From an uncultured Lachnospiraceae bacterium (lineage in GTDB: Bacteria > Bacillota > Clostridia > Lachnospirales > Lachnospiraceae): DNA of 55,345 bases. The translations under genes and the position numbers were made by a program. This document shows, one piece after another, positions 39,093 to 47,605 of the stretch. The notes beneath the pieces were generated by a model. That model did not search any database and was not told the DNA's origin. It was given only the letters and a program-made list of their open reading frames with translations. Where the stretch lies: NCBI GenBank assembly GCA_910588815.1, contig CAJUQY010000012.1, positions 1 to 55,345 of the forward strand, read 5' to 3'. The number at the start of each line of letters is the position of its first letter. Position 1 is the stretch's first letter.

Positions 39093-39817
39093 CGGTTCCC
39101 AGCAGGTTTCAGTTAAAGATCATTTCTAATATGAGGGGACTTCTGTTTTCGAAGAAAAATGAGATTCACTATATAGGAGGAAGCGATGTGCTTCCGGCGC
39201 CTCTTTCGCCGGAGACGGAATCTGCCATGATCGGGAGGCTTGGGACACCGGAGGAGAAAGAGGCTAAGGCGGCCTTAATTGAACATAATCTGAGGCTGGT
39301 GGTGTACATAGCAAAGAAGTTTGACAATACCGGCGTGGGTGTGGAAGATCTGATTTCCATCGGAACAATTGGGCTGATCAAGGCGATCAATACCTTTAAC
39401 AGTGAAAAGAATATCAAATTGGCTACTTATGCATCCCGCTGTATTGAAAATGAAATCCTGATGTATTTAAGGCGCAACAGTAAGACCAGACTGGAGATAT
39501 CCATTGATGAGCCGCTGAACGTGGATTGGGATGGAAATGAACTCCTGCTTTCCGATATTCTGGGAACGGAGGAGGATGTGATTTCCAAAGATATCGAGGA
39601 TGAAGTGGAAAAGTCTTTGCTGAAGCTGGCCATTGAGAAGCTGGGAGAGAGGGAGAGGAAAATTGTCTGCCTTCGCTTTGGACTGGACAGGGAGGACGGG
39701 AATGAAATGACGCAGAAAGAGGTGGCGGATCTCCTCGGTATTTCCCAGTCCTATATTTCCAGATTGGAGAAAAAGATTATCCATCAGCTAAAAAAAGAAA
39801 TTGTACGATTTGAATAA
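39077..39817 (+). CDS. sigE: RNA polymerase sporulation sigma factor SigE
   Basis: A 246-residue sigma-70 family factor for the mother cell. The N-terminal pro-sequence (about 31 residues) leads to the cut site region EIHYIGGSDVLPAPL, where SpoIIGA acts before YIGG in Bacillus. Regions 2 and 4 are clear: IEHNLRLVVYIAKKF, ATYASRCIENEILMYLR and LGISQSYISRLEKK. AGAAGGAGGA is inside the end of spoIIGA. It is transcribed with spoIIGA. Confidence 0.96.
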   Translation: MVIRVAVPSRFQLKIISNMRGLLFSKKNEIHYIGGSDVLPAPLSPETESAMIGRLGTPEEKEAKAALIEHNLRLVVYIAKKFDNTGVGVEDLISIGTIGLIKAINTFNSEKNIKLATYASRCIENEILMYLRRNSKTRLEISIDEPLNVDWDGNELLLSDILGTEEDVISKDIEDEVEKSLLKLAIEKLGERERKIVCLRFGLDREDGNEMTQKEVADLLGISQSYISRLEKKIIHQLKKEIVRFE

Positions 39818-39829
39818 ATGTGATATACT
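39801..39829 (+). promoter_or_regulatory. Sigma-A-type promoter in the end of sigE
   Basis: TTGTAC (39801-39806) and TATACT (39824-39829) are 17 bases apart and overlap the last codons of sigE. They precede the following lipoprotein gene by about 35 bases. Confidence 0.55.
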
Positions 39830-39864
39830 GTGTGGGAAAAAAAACCAGGAGGAAGCAGTTTATT

Positions 39865-40566
39865 ATGAAGAAATTCGGCATATATAAACAAATGGCGGCA
39901 GCACTGGCAGTGGTATCCTGCATGGTAACGGTTTTGGCCTTGGCAGGTTGCGGTTCACGGAGCGACGGCTCCGGCGGGACGGAGGCATATCAGGAGTATG
40001 TGGTCGGCATCATGGATGCCAACTATCTGGGGCAGTATGAGAAATATATGGAGATCACCGGCTCCGCCCAGGCAGAGGCGGAGAGGATCTATGAGGCCAA
40101 TGTTCAGACATTTGCGTTGGAGATGGCCGAGGCTCTTTCCGTGAAAACGGATGTGGTCACCAAAGGAGTGACGGAACAGTTCATTGTCCTGGCGGGAAAG
40201 ATATATGGACAGGTGAAGTACCAGCCGGTGGATGTGGTTAGAGAGGGCGATATATACACGGTATCTTTGGAGGTGGAACCCATTGATTTCAGGGAGACAG
40301 TCCGGGAGCCATTCCAGTCGGCAGTGGATACTTTCAACGAACAGGCAAAAAACGGCGATTTTGACGGATATACGGATCAGGAGTATGAGGAAGCCTATGG
40401 ACAGGCGGTGGCAGCTGCCCTGGGATCGAATGTGAATGAGATGGTTTATCAAGATAAGACGGCTGTGAAGGTGGTCTTGGATTATGATAAAGAAAACAAT
40501 ATTTATTTTATCAGTGACGAGGAGATGGAAGCCTTGGATAACCAGGTGGTAAATATCGCCCGCTAG
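39865..40566 (+). CDS. Putative lipoprotein of unknown function between sigE and sigG
   Basis: A 233-residue exported protein. The signal peptide ends in a lipobox LAGC near residue 28, and the mature part is acidic and helical. No family is certain from sequence. Its place between sigE and sigG is unusual against Bacillus, where they are adjacent. It has its own vegetative-type promoter. ATG 39865 follows AGGAGGAAG; upstream codons are not homologous to a signal peptide. Confidence 0.75.
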   Translation: MKKFGIYKQMAAALAVVSCMVTVLALAGCGSRSDGSGGTEAYQEYVVGIMDANYLGQYEKYMEITGSAQAEAERIYEANVQTFALEMAEALSVKTDVVTKGVTEQFIVLAGKIYGQVKYQPVDVVREGDIYTVSLEVEPIDFRETVREPFQSAVDTFNEQAKNGDFDGYTDQEYEEAYGQAVAAALGSNVNEMVYQDKTAVKVVLDYDKENNIYFISDEEMEALDNQVVNIAR

Positions 40567-40600
40567 AAGCTTTTTTCCTTTTTTTTACGGAAAACTTCCC

Positions 40601-40630
40601 GTATAAATCCGTTTAAATCCGTGCATCATT
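40601..40630 (+). promoter_or_regulatory. Sigma-G/F-like promoter of sigG
   Basis: GTATA (40601-40605) and CATCATT (40624-40630) are 18 bases apart, close to the sigma-G pattern GnATA and CATnnTA. The expected start lies near 40637, 25 bases before sigG. The -10 part also forms an inverted repeat with AATGATG downstream. Confidence 0.5.
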
Positions 40631-40661
40631 TTATATAGAATGATGATGCGGAGGTAAGAGT

Positions 40662-41444
40662 ATGGCTGTGTACAAGGTGGAGATCTGCGGGGTAAATACA
40701 TCCAGACTCCCGCTTCTTTCTGCAGAGGAAAAGGAATCTTTATGGGAGAAGATCAAGGCGGGGGACAAGGAGGCCAGGGAGCGCTACATTAAAGGAAATC
40801 TTCGGTTGGTTTTAAGTGTGATTCAGAGATTTTCCGGAAACAATGAGAATAATGACGATCTGTTTCAGATTGGCTGCATTGGCCTCATGAAAGCCATCGA
40901 TAACTTTAACCCGGATCTGATGGTAAAGTTTTCTACTTATGCCGTTCCGATGATCGTCGGCGAGGTCCGGCGCTACTTGCGGGATTCGGGAAGCCCGATC
41001 CGGGTCAGCCGTTCCCTCAGGGATACGGCGTACAAAGCCATTTATGCGAAGGAATCCCTGATGAAGAGAAACTCAAGGGAGCCGACCATCATGGAGATCG
41101 CTGAGGAAGTGGGTATGACCAGGGAGGAGGTCGTCTATGCTCTGGATGCAATCCAGAGCCCGGTGAGCCTTTATGAGCCCATTTATACAGACGGCGGCGA
41201 TACGCTGTATGTGATGGATCAGATCAGCGACAAGAAAAATAAGGAAGAGCGGTGGGTGGAGGAGATTTCCCTGAATGAAGCACTTGCAAGGCTCCCGGAG
41301 CGGGAACGGCATATCATCCGTCTGCGGTTTTACGAGGGCAAAACTCAGATGGAGGTGGCAAAGGAGATTGCGATCTCTCAGGCCCAGGTAAGCCGCCTGG
41401 AGAAAAATGCCCTCAGGAGCATGCGGAACTATCTGAGTTCTTAA
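40662..41444 (+). CDS. sigG: RNA polymerase sporulation sigma factor SigG
   Basis: A 260-residue forespore sigma factor. It begins KVEICGVNTSRLP, a sigma-G specific segment that contacts the anti-sigma factor Gin in Bacillus. Regions 2 (GNLRLVLSVIQRF, STYAVPMIVGEVRRYLRDSG), 3 (REPTIMEIAEEVGM) and 4 (QMEVAKEIAISQAQVSRLEKN) are complete. The ribosome site GGAGGTAAG is strong. It converges with dinB, with only 14 bases between stops. Confidence 0.96.
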   Translation: MAVYKVEICGVNTSRLPLLSAEEKESLWEKIKAGDKEARERYIKGNLRLVLSVIQRFSGNNENNDDLFQIGCIGLMKAIDNFNPDLMVKFSTYAVPMIVGEVRRYLRDSGSPIRVSRSLRDTAYKAIYAKESLMKRNSREPTIMEIAEEVGMTREEVVYALDAIQSPVSLYEPIYTDGGDTLYVMDQISDKKNKEERWVEEISLNEALARLPERERHIIRLRFYEGKTQMEVAKEIAISQAQVSRLEKNALRSMRNYLSS

Positions 41445-41458
41445 GATCCGAAGGAACG

Positions 41459-42694
41459 TTATCTCCGTCTGTCTTTGGAGATTCCTCCGACTAAACGATA
41501 AGTATCGCTATTTAAGAAGCTGGCTCTTTTGATGGAATCCTCTCCGAATTTTTGGCGGATCTCATCGACGCAGGAGTCCAGCTTTTCTAGTTTGTCAAAT
41601 TTTTCCGTGTCAAACAGATGATACTGGCGATAGCTTTTCCCGGAAAGCCTGCCGGTCTGTATGCCGAGGAGCCTGATTGGAGTGCCGTCCCACATTTCGT
41701 CGAAGAGGGCGGCGGCCGCAGTGAAAATTTCTCCTGTTATGTTGGTGAGGACAGGAAGAATGCGCTGGTGGGTGTGATTTACAAAATTCCAATCCGTGAT
41801 GCGGACGGAAACCAGAGACGCTTTCAGATTTTCATGGCGGAGCCTGGTGCAGACGGTCTCGCATAGAGATAACAGTACGTTTCTGGCGACATCGGCCGAG
41901 TCCACATCGTAGGGGAGGGTGGTGGAATTCCCCACCCCTTTTTCTTTTGCCTCATGGGAGAGGAACGCTCCGTCATCCTCGCCGCATGCATAGCGATGGA
42001 GCAGCTCTCCATGCTTTTTTAAGTGGGCTTTGATGGTGGCGGGATTGCATTTTGCCAGGTCGCCGATGGTGTGAATGCCGAGGCTGCGGAGCGTGTTTTC
42101 CGCGGAATGCCCTACCATGAAAAGCTCCCTGATGTCGAGGGGCCACATTTTTTCAGGAACTTCCTTCGGGAAAAGGGTGTGGATTTTGTTTGGCTTCTCA
42201 AAGTCGCTGGCCATTTTTGCCAGAAACCGGTTTTCAGAAATCCCTATGTTGACGGTGAAGCCCAGCTCTTCGGAAATGGAATGCTGAATGGAGGCGGCCG
42301 CCTTAAGGGGAGGTCCAAACAAAAGCTCCGTGCCGGTCATGTCCATGAAGGCCTCATCGATGGAAAACTGTTCTACGAGGGGACTGTAGCGGCCAAGGAT
42401 TTCGATAAAAGCCCTGGAGTTTTGGTCATAGAGCTCAAAATCGGGCGGAAAAAGAGAAAGCCCCGGACATTTTTTTAAGGCTGCTGCTACCGGTTCGCCA
42501 GTCTGCACGCCGTAGGATTTGGCAATGGAGGATTTGGCCAGAATGATGCCGTGGCGTTTTTCTCGGTTTCCTCCGATGGCAGAGGCAGTAAGGCGCAGAT
42601 CTTCCTCCCGCCCTTTTTTCAGTTCGTTTACGGCTGTCCAACTTAAATAAGCAGAATTGACATCAATATGGAAAATCAGTGGTTTCTGTGACAT
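41459..42694 (-). CDS. dinB: Y-family DNA polymerase IV (DinB)
   Basis: A 411-residue translesion polymerase. The palm has HIDVNSAYLSW (first catalytic Asp) and SIDEAFMDMTGT (Asp-Glu pair), followed by NIGISENRFLAKMASDFEKP and the helix-hairpin-helix LRSLGIHTIGDLAK. The little-finger domain is C-terminal; no C-terminal beta-clamp peptide is obvious. ATG 42694 is preceded by CGGAGG. The open frame runs 60 codons further upstream but has no homology and lies beyond the promoter. Transcribed alone, opposite to its neighbours. Confidence 0.94.
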   Translation of the reverse strand: MSQKPLIFHIDVNSAYLSWTAVNELKKGREEDLRLTASAIGGNREKRHGIILAKSSIAKSYGVQTGEPVAAALKKCPGLSLFPPDFELYDQNSRAFIEILGRYSPLVEQFSIDEAFMDMTGTELLFGPPLKAAASIQHSISEELGFTVNIGISENRFLAKMASDFEKPNKIHTLFPKEVPEKMWPLDIRELFMVGHSAENTLRSLGIHTIGDLAKCNPATIKAHLKKHGELLHRYACGEDDGAFLSHEAKEKGVGNSTTLPYDVDSADVARNVLLSLCETVCTRLRHENLKASLVSVRITDWNFVNHTHQRILPVLTNITGEIFTAAAALFDEMWDGTPIRLLGIQTGRLSGKSYRQYHLFDTEKFDKLEKLDSCVDEIRQKFGEDSIKRASFLNSDTYRLVGGISKDRRR

Positions 42695-42721
42695 GGCGGG
42701 CCTCCGTTTTTTTATAGGACC

Positions 42722-42750
42722 ATTATAGCACAGTTTCAGGACCGGGACAA
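42722..42750 (-). promoter_or_regulatory. Sigma-A-type promoter of dinB
   Basis: On the minus strand TTGTCC (42750-42745) and a perfect TATAAT (42727-42722) are 17 bases apart, about 25 bases before the dinB start. No LexA site was recognised. Confidence 0.7.
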
Positions 42751-42913
42751 AAAATTTGGCCCAAAAGGGCAAAGGGCGGGGCGGCTGTTGTGAGGGCGCG
42801 GGAGCGGCAGGGCGGGAAGACTTGCGGAAGCAGATGACACATGGTAAGATGGGAACACAGAAAGGAGTAATCACAGTTTCTGGTGGAATACTAGTGACAG
42901 GGATAGAAAAAGA

Positions 42914-43022
42914 TATACCTTAGTTTTACAGCGCAAGGCGCATGCATTAAGATGTGCCCTTTGGGTATACCTTAGTTTTACAGCGCAAAGCGCATGCATT
43001 AAGGGGTGCCCTTTGGGTATAC
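42914..43022. repeat. 52-bp two-hairpin intergenic repeat, two tandem copies
   Basis: Two direct copies with TATAC at 42914-42918, 42966-42970 and 43018-43022, an exact 52-base period. The units differ at four or five positions, including the three bases in the GCGC-NNN-GCGC loop (AAG, AAA) and just after CATTAAG. The rest is nearly invariant (GTTTTACAGCGC, GTGCCCTTTGGGTATAC). Same family as 13000-13056. They occupy the gap between dinB and the phosphate transporter; the 42751-42913 stretch before them is GC-rich and holds nothing I recognise. Confidence 0.85.
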
Positions 43023-43028
43023 TTGAAG

Positions 43029-43068
43029 TTTACGTGGATTTTACAAAACCAGGGTCATGGATTTGACA
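43029..43068 (+). promoter_or_regulatory. PhoP-like repeats before the phosphate transporter
   Basis: TTTACG (43029), TTTACA (43040) and TTTGACA (43062) lie at offsets 0, 11 and 33, as expected for 11-base-spaced PhoP half-sites with one of four degenerate. TTGACA (43063-43068) could also act as a -35, but the matching -10 is poor. Confidence 0.4.
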
Positions 43069-43119
43069 TAGATCTGTTACGATGATTTTGTAGAAAAACC
43101 AGTGAGAGGAGCTGTGGTC

Positions 43120-44883
43120 ATGGATATTTTTGACGGTTTGACGATGATTGGAGGTTTAAGTCTCTTTCTATTTGGAATGAGTGTCATGGGACAGGCTTTG
43201 GAGAGAAGGGCGGGCGACAGGCTCCGCACGGTTCTTGGGAGGCTTACCACGGGAAAGATGGCCGGGCTGTTGACAGGGCTTTTGGTGACGGCAGTGATTC
43301 AGAGCTCTTCGGCCACCACGGTCATGGTGATTGGTTTCGTCAATTCCGGGCTGATGACCCTTGGGCAGGCGATCCATGTGATCATGGGAGCCAATATCGG
43401 GACGACGGTGACCGCCTGGCTTTTAAGTCTTGCCGGCATTGAGAGCGGGAATCTGTTTATCCGTCTGTTAAAACCGTCTTCCTTTACGCCTGTTTTAGCT
43501 CTGGCTGGAATTATCCTTTACCTGTTTTGCAAAGGTTCAAAGAAAAAAGATACCGGTATGATCTTTTTAGGCTTTGCGACCTTAATGTTCGGTATGGAAA
43601 CCATGTCGGGGGCAGTCGCCGGCCTGAGCGGTATTCCTGCCTTTCAGAATCTGTTTTTGCTTTTTAAGAATCCCGTGCTGGGAGTTCTTGCAGGCGCCAT
43701 CCTTACGGCGGTCATCCAGTCAAGCTCTGCCTCTGTCGGAATTTTGCAGGCATTAGCTTCCACCGGGCAGGTCTCCTACGGCGCGGCGGTTCCCATTATC
43801 ATGGGACAGAATATCGGAACCTGCGTGACGGCGATGTTGTCCTCGGTGGGGGCCAACAGGAATGCAAAAAGGGCGGCCATGGTCCACCTTCTGTTCAATG
43901 TACTTGGGACTGCGGTGTGGCTTACGGTATTCTGCCTGGTCAAGGCGCTTCTGGCACCGGCGGCGCTTGACCGCCCCGTCTCTCTTTTCGGCATCGCGGC
44001 GGTCCACTCGGTGTTCAATCTCTTGTGTACGCTCCTGATGCTGCCCATGGCTTCTTTGCTGGAGCGGCTGGCCAACAGGCTGATTCGGGACGACCGGAAG
44101 CCAGAGGCTGTGGCGGAGCTCGACGAACGCTTTTTAAATACGCCGTCCATCGCTCTGGAGCGATGTCATGAGGTGGCGGCGGGACTGGCTGTGGCGGCGG
44201 CAGACGCGCTTACAGACGGACTGTCCTCTTTGAGGGAATATTCGGAGGAGCTTGCGCACTTGGTCCGTGAGAAAGAAGAGCTGACGGACCGATATGAGGA
44301 CCTCCTTGGCACTTATCTGGTCCATTTGAGCAACAGGCAGGTCACGGAGTCGGATCATGCGGAGGCGGCCAAGCTTCTCAAAGTCATCGGGGATTTTGAA
44401 CGGATTGCCGACCATGGGGCTAATCTTTTGGAGTCTGCGGAGGAGCTGAAGGATAAGGGACTTGCCTTCACCAGAGAAGCGCAGGCAGAGTACGGGCTTT
44501 TGTCGGCGGCGGTGGAGGAGATTCTGGGGCTTTCCCTGCAGGCCTTTCTGAAAAGCGATCTGGAGGCGGCTAAGCGGGTGGAGCCTTTGGAGCAGGTTAT
44601 CGATCTTCTCAAGGAGAAATTTCGATCCAGCCATATTTTAAGGCTTCAGGATGGGAGCTGTTCCATTGCGGCCGGATTTATCTGGTCGGATATCCTCACC
44701 AATCTGGAACGGACGGCAGACCATTGTTCCAATATTGCCGGGTGCGTGACGGATATGGAGGACAGGAACCTGAATCTCCATGAATCTCTGCGTGATTTCA
44801 GGGACGGAAACGGAGAGTTCCGTGAGCGGTTCGAGGAATATCGCAGGAAGTATGATCCAAGCGGTTTCGCCGGCACAGCCTGA
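43120..44883 (+). CDS. Na/Pi-cotransporter family protein with PhoU-like C-terminus
   Basis: A 587-residue NptA/YjbB-like protein. The membrane half has about eight to nine helices with the two inverted QSSSAT/QSSSAS repeats (VTAVIQSSSATTVM and ILTAVIQSSSASVG) that form the sodium-phosphate path. The C-terminal 240 residues are a PhoU-like helical domain (KVIGDFERIADHGANLLES, NLERTADHCSNIAG), with ERxADH-type metal motifs. ATG 43120 is nine bases from GAGAGGA; GTG 43114 or 43102 are possible. Its neighbours are a PhoP/PhoR-like pair, so control by phosphate is likely. Confidence 0.9.
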   Translation: MDIFDGLTMIGGLSLFLFGMSVMGQALERRAGDRLRTVLGRLTTGKMAGLLTGLLVTAVIQSSSATTVMVIGFVNSGLMTLGQAIHVIMGANIGTTVTAWLLSLAGIESGNLFIRLLKPSSFTPVLALAGIILYLFCKGSKKKDTGMIFLGFATLMFGMETMSGAVAGLSGIPAFQNLFLLFKNPVLGVLAGAILTAVIQSSSASVGILQALASTGQVSYGAAVPIIMGQNIGTCVTAMLSSVGANRNAKRAAMVHLLFNVLGTAVWLTVFCLVKALLAPAALDRPVSLFGIAAVHSVFNLLCTLLMLPMASLLERLANRLIRDDRKPEAVAELDERFLNTPSIALERCHEVAAGLAVAAADALTDGLSSLREYSEELAHLVREKEELTDRYEDLLGTYLVHLSNRQVTESDHAEAAKLLKVIGDFERIADHGANLLESAEELKDKGLAFTREAQAEYGLLSAAVEEILGLSLQAFLKSDLEAAKRVEPLEQVIDLLKEKFRSSHILRLQDGSCSIAAGFIWSDILTNLERTADHCSNIAGCVTDMEDRNLNLHESLRDFRDGNGEFRERFEEYRRKYDPSGFAGTA

Positions 44884-44908
44884 TAAATTACTCGGGAGGG
44901 AGACAGAC

Positions 44909-45601
44909 ATGATTTTTTGTGTGGAAGACGACGACGGGATCCGGGAACTGATGATTTATGCGCTGGGTTCTGCCGGTTTTTCGGCGAAGGGGTTCGCGGA
45001 CGGCGTTTCCTTTTTCTCTGCCCTGGAAGAAGAGATACCGGAGCTTGTCCTTTTGGACATCATGCTTCCCGGAGAGGACGGCATTTCGATCCTGAAACGT
45101 TTAAGGGGCGGGGAGTTGGCGGCGGAGGTGCCGGTCATTATGGCTACGGCCAGGGGAACGGAGTATGATAAGGTGATCGGCCTGGATTTGGGGGCAGACG
45201 ATTACCTGGCGAAGCCCTTCGGCATGATGGAGATGGTCTCTCGGGTGAGGGCGGTCCTCAGGAGGACGGCCGGGAGGGGACAAGGGGAGGGCAGCGCAGG
45301 CAAGGAGGTTTGCCGGATGAGAGAGCTCATGATGGACCGGGCCGGACATCAAGTGTCCGTGTGCGGGGAAAGGATCGCCCTTACTCTGAAAGAATATGAA
45401 CTTTTGAAGCTTTTTATGGAGCATCCGGGAAGGGTTTTTACCAGGGATCAGCTTCTTGAACAGGTCTGGGGATTTGGCTACGAAGGGGAGACAAGGACGG
45501 TGGATGTCCATATCGGAACCCTCCGCACAAAGCTTGGGGGATGCGGCGGCTATATTGAGACGGTTCGGGGTGTCGGGTACCGGATGGAGAGGATGGAATG
45601 A
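44909..45601 (+). CDS. OmpR/PhoB family response regulator (PhoP-like)
   Basis: A 230-residue regulator. The receiver starts IFCVEDDDGIRELMIYAL, with Asp50 in VLLDIMLPGEDG, Thr in MATARG and Lys in LAKPFG. The winged helix is complete: ALTLKEYELLKLFMEHPG, VFTRDQLLEQVWG, TRTVDVHIGTLRTKLG and a final TVRGVGYRME. The start is ATG 44909 behind GGGAGGG, 25 bases after the transporter gene. It overlaps the kinase gene by four bases. A phosphate-sensing role is inferred from the neighbouring transporter. Confidence 0.93.
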   Translation: MIFCVEDDDGIRELMIYALGSAGFSAKGFADGVSFFSALEEEIPELVLLDIMLPGEDGISILKRLRGGELAAEVPVIMATARGTEYDKVIGLDLGADDYLAKPFGMMEMVSRVRAVLRRTAGRGQGEGSAGKEVCRMRELMMDRAGHQVSVCGERIALTLKEYELLKLFMEHPGRVFTRDQLLEQVWGFGYEGETRTVDVHIGTLRTKLGGCGGYIETVRGVGYRMERME

Positions 45602-46941
45602 CAAGAAGAATTTTCCGCACGGTTTTTTTTGTGGCGATCAGTATGTTTCTGGCTTCGGTGGTTCTTTTTATGACGGTTCTCTATGATTATTTTTCCGTTG
45701 TGCGGCGGGAGGAGCTTAAGGTACAGACAGAGTTGGCCGCACAGGGGGTTCAGCTTGAGGGGCTTCTGTATTTAAAGGATTTGGGAAATCTGAACTGCCG
45801 CATTACCTGGATCGATGCGGATGGAAATGTCCTCTATGACAGCAGGTCTTACGCTGGAGAGATGGAAAATCATCTGGAGCGGGAGGAGGTGAGGGAGGCT
45901 ATGGAGAAGGGCTACGGGACGGCCGCCCGCTCTTCTTTTACTCTGGCGGAACGTTATTTATATAGTGCGAAAAGGCTGGAGGACGGAACGGTGCTCCGGC
46001 TTTCCGCTGCGCAGGATTCCCTTCCGGCACTGTTTTTTGGAATGCTCCGGCCGCTCTGTCTGATTTTTGCGGCCGCTGTCTGTCTGTCTTTTTTCCTTGC
46101 CTCCCGCCTGGCAAAGAAAATTGTGAAGCCGCTCAATGAACTGGATTTGGACGATCCCCTGGGGAGCGGGGCCTACGAAGAACTTTCTCCCCTCCTTGTC
46201 CGGATCAGTTGGCAGCGGGAGGAACTGTTGCAGACATCAAAGTTTCGCCGGGAGTTTACGGCCAATGTCTCCCATGAACTGAAAACTCCGCTGCATACAA
46301 TTTCGGGCAGTGCGGAGCTTTTGGCGGAGGGGATGGTAAAACCGGAGGATGTCCCTGCTTTTTCCAGACGGATTTACGGGGAGGCGAAACGGATGATCCG
46401 GTTGGTGGAGGACATTTTAAGACTCTCTCATTTGGACGAGGGCGCCGGGGACATGGAATGGGAGTGGGTGGATCTGTATGCATTGGCAGAGGAAGCGGCG
46501 GAGTCGTTTTCTTCGGGGGCGAAGGCGGCCGGCATAGCTTTTTTGTTTTCGGGAGAGCCGGCGGTGGTTTTTGGGATTCGACAGCTTTTGCAGGGAATCG
46601 TCTATAATCTCTGTGACAATGCCGTCAAATATAACCGGCCGGGCGGCTCTGTCTCTCTGGAACTGAGGGAGGATCCGGAGGGGGTTTTTCTTGTGGTTGC
46701 GGATACCGGAATCGGAATTTTGGCCGAACACCAGGAACGGATTTTTGAACGGTTCTACCGGGTGGATAAGAGCCACTCCAGGGAAATCGGGGGGACTGGA
46801 CTGGGACTTTCCATTGTCAAGCATGCAGTGAATCTGCACAGGGCCAAACTGGAGCTTTCCAGCACTCCCGGGAGAGGGACAAGGATTGTGGTCCGGTTTC
46901 TGAAAGAAGGAAAGAGAATTCATGGAAAAGAGAATTGTTGA
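45598..46941 (+). CDS. Sensor histidine kinase (PhoR-like)
   Basis: A 447-residue kinase with two membrane helices (about 7-29 and 140-165) around a short extracytoplasmic domain. The HisKA box is NVSHELKTPLHTISGSAELL with His226. The ATPase boxes are NLCDNAVKYNRPGG (N), VADTGIGI (G1) and SREIGGTGLGLSIVK (G2). No PAS domain was seen. It forms a four-base-overlapping pair with the regulator. The PhoR label rests on context and overall layout. Confidence 0.92.
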   Translation: MTRRIFRTVFFVAISMFLASVVLFMTVLYDYFSVVRREELKVQTELAAQGVQLEGLLYLKDLGNLNCRITWIDADGNVLYDSRSYAGEMENHLEREEVREAMEKGYGTAARSSFTLAERYLYSAKRLEDGTVLRLSAAQDSLPALFFGMLRPLCLIFAAAVCLSFFLASRLAKKIVKPLNELDLDDPLGSGAYEELSPLLVRISWQREELLQTSKFRREFTANVSHELKTPLHTISGSAELLAEGMVKPEDVPAFSRRIYGEAKRMIRLVEDILRLSHLDEGAGDMEWEWVDLYALAEEAAESFSSGAKAAGIAFLFSGEPAVVFGIRQLLQGIVYNLCDNAVKYNRPGGSVSLELREDPEGVFLVVADTGIGILAEHQERIFERFYRVDKSHSREIGGTGLGLSIVKHAVNLHRAKLELSSTPGRGTRIVVRFLKEGKRIHGKENC

Positions 46942-47446
46942 AATGGGAGACAGGGATGTGGTTCTTGGCAAGGCAAGGTTCCAGGACTGGGAGGCGATGT
47001 ACCGGAATGTATGGTCCAGGTCGGAGACGGCAAAGTATATGGCGTGGCAGGTGACGAGAGATGAGGCGGAGGCTAGGGCCAGAATGAATCGGACGATCGC
47101 CTATGAAAAAACTCATGACACCTATCTGGTCTATGAACGGAGCAGCGGGCAGGCCATCGGTTTTGCAGGGCTTGAAGAGATCGGTCCGCATGTATTTCAG
47201 GAGGCCGGCATTGCCCTCGGTCCGGAATATGTGGGGAAGGGATACGGAAAGCAGGTTCTGCAGATTCTTTTAGAGCGGAGTGTATTTCTGGGCGGAAGGG
47301 AGTTTTATTACTATTCCCGCAAGGAAAATATTGCTTCCAGAGCCTTGGCTCTCTCCTGCGGATTTATCTATCAGCGGTCGGAGCAGAAAACGGACAGGAG
47401 GAACGGGGACATTTACGAGCTGGAGGTGTACAGAAAGGAATTGTAA
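46922..47446 (+). CDS. GNAT family N-acetyltransferase
   Basis: A 174-residue GNAT protein. The acetyl-CoA site is visible in AGIALGPEYVGKGYGKQVL (Q/RxxGxG/A-like GKGYGK), and the later YYYSRKENIASRALALSCGF fits the family. The substrate is unknown; the RimJ-like layout is common. It overlaps the kinase gene by 20 bases, so it is co-translated with the two-component operon. A terminator follows. Confidence 0.87.
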   Translation: MEKRIVEMGDRDVVLGKARFQDWEAMYRNVWSRSETAKYMAWQVTRDEAEARARMNRTIAYEKTHDTYLVYERSSGQAIGFAGLEEIGPHVFQEAGIALGPEYVGKGYGKQVLQILLERSVFLGGREFYYYSRKENIASRALALSCGFIYQRSEQKTDRRNGDIYELEVYRKEL

Positions 47447-47499
47447 TCAGTCGGCCCATCTTTCGAAAAAAGGATGTTGACCGGAACTTGTTTGAAAGG

Positions 47500-47535
47500 C
47501 GCGCCCCCTTTGGGGGAAAGGGGGTGCGTCTTTTC
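47500..47535 (+). terminator. Terminator of the phosphate/GNAT operon
   Basis: A 12-base-pair stem (CGCGCCCCCTTT with AAAGGGGGTGCG, one G-T pair) has a five-base loop and is followed by TCTTTTC. It also separates the operon from coaX on the opposite strand. Confidence 0.85.
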
Positions 47536-47605
47536 ACAGCAGAAACAATTGTTTTTTTTGTCATTCTATGGTAAAATACTTTGGAATTATGGGGTTTACC
47601 GGTAT

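Noticed and set aside
40624..40649. Inverted repeat CATCATT/AATGATG as a terminator
   Set aside because: It has no T-run and overlaps the -10 of the sigma-G-like promoter.
42914..43022. CRISPR array
   Set aside because: The copies are directly adjacent with a shared border and no unique spacers.
43063..43091. Ordinary sigma-A promoter at TTGACA before the phosphate transporter
   Set aside because: At 16-18 bases spacing the -10 candidates (for example TTTTGT) are poor, so an activator-dependent promoter is more likely.
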